Assembly: GCA_004553715.1 (NCBI GenBank)
Contig: SFKP01000024.1
Location: 1-33,671 of the forward strand
DNA length: 33,671 nt
Source: Clostridiales bacterium
Lineage (GTDB): Bacteria > Bacillota > Clostridia > TANB77 > CAG-508
Direction of reading: 5' to 3'
The notes under the pieces were generated by a model, which was not told the DNA's origin, searched no databases, and saw nothing but the letters and a program-made list of their open reading frames with translations. The stretch's first letter is position 1, and each line of letters begins with the position of its first letter. Position numbers and translations under genes: made by a program. Of this stretch, positions 33,661 to 33,671 are shown piece by piece.

Positions 33661-33671
33661 GTATAGTAAAA

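Noticed and set aside
1..33671. Insertion sequences, phage genes, CRISPR repeats, tRNA or rRNA
   Set aside because: Looked for transposase/integrase motifs, regular direct repeats and tRNA arms on both strands; none was convincing.

Overview
The window is very AT-rich DNA from a low-GC, endospore-forming Firmicute, most likely a Clostridia-class organism. The spore-cortex pair sleB-ypeB, the order SRP RNA-dnaX-ybaB-recR, the small Bacillota-type proteins, the strong AGGAGG ribosome sites and the AGA-dominated arginine usage all point there. I see no phage, IS element, CRISPR array, tRNA or rRNA.

Layout: (1) 1-3887, minus strand: a four-gene run reading lipid kinase, murF, yqeK (Ap4A hydrolase / HD), sbcD-like nuclease, driven by a good promoter at 3932-3960. 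(2) 4110-14360, plus strand: a cell-surface polysaccharide locus with a TagO/WecA initiator, Wzx flippase, sulfotransferase-like protein, two GT4 glycosyltransferases, a LicD phosphoryl-substituent transferase, a broken GT2, a Wzy-like polymerase/ligase and an Alg14/Alg13-like pair whose Alg14 half carries a stop codon. (3) 14449-21127, plus strand: an ABC importer (lipoprotein, ATPase, fused permease) of the phosphonate/iron-type family, translationally coupled to an HTH-cytidylyltransferase (LicC/PntC-like), then a remnant of a WecG/TagA transferase, an LtaS-like sulfatase-fold enzyme, a possible 2-epimerase remnant and a shortened GtrA. Regions 2 and 3 together read as polysaccharide synthesis plus import, CDP activation and transfer of phosphocholine or a phosphonate such as 2-aminoethylphosphonate. 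(4) 21256-26962: a large dGTPase-like HD protein, the germination pair sleB-ypeB (minus) and a UgtP-like diacylglycerol glycosyltransferase. (5) 26963-29859: a 51-residue protein, then recR, ybaB, dnaX and the SRP RNA on the minus strand. (6) 29934-33660: ykvI, a DUF5711 protein and cvpA (plus), an unknown 177-residue protein (minus) with a strong promoter and LexA-like box, and a structured RNA, possibly 6S-like.

The main discovery candidate is a recoding signal. Four genes (the GT2 twice, the second GT4, sleB and ykvI) are broken by five +1 frameshifts. At each, the zero-frame codon at the break is CGG, and the gene resumes by skipping the C and reading GGA or GGT as glycine (CGGA three times, CGGT twice). 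Reading every gene by eye (roughly 10,500 codons, both strands), I found no other in-frame CGG. None of the five lies in the abundant A/T homopolymers where pseudogene decay or sequencing slips would be expected. This suggests that CGG is an unassigned or hungry codon here and that CGG-N is decoded with a +1 shift. The same region also shows real decay: a nonsense codon, internal deletions and gene remnants.
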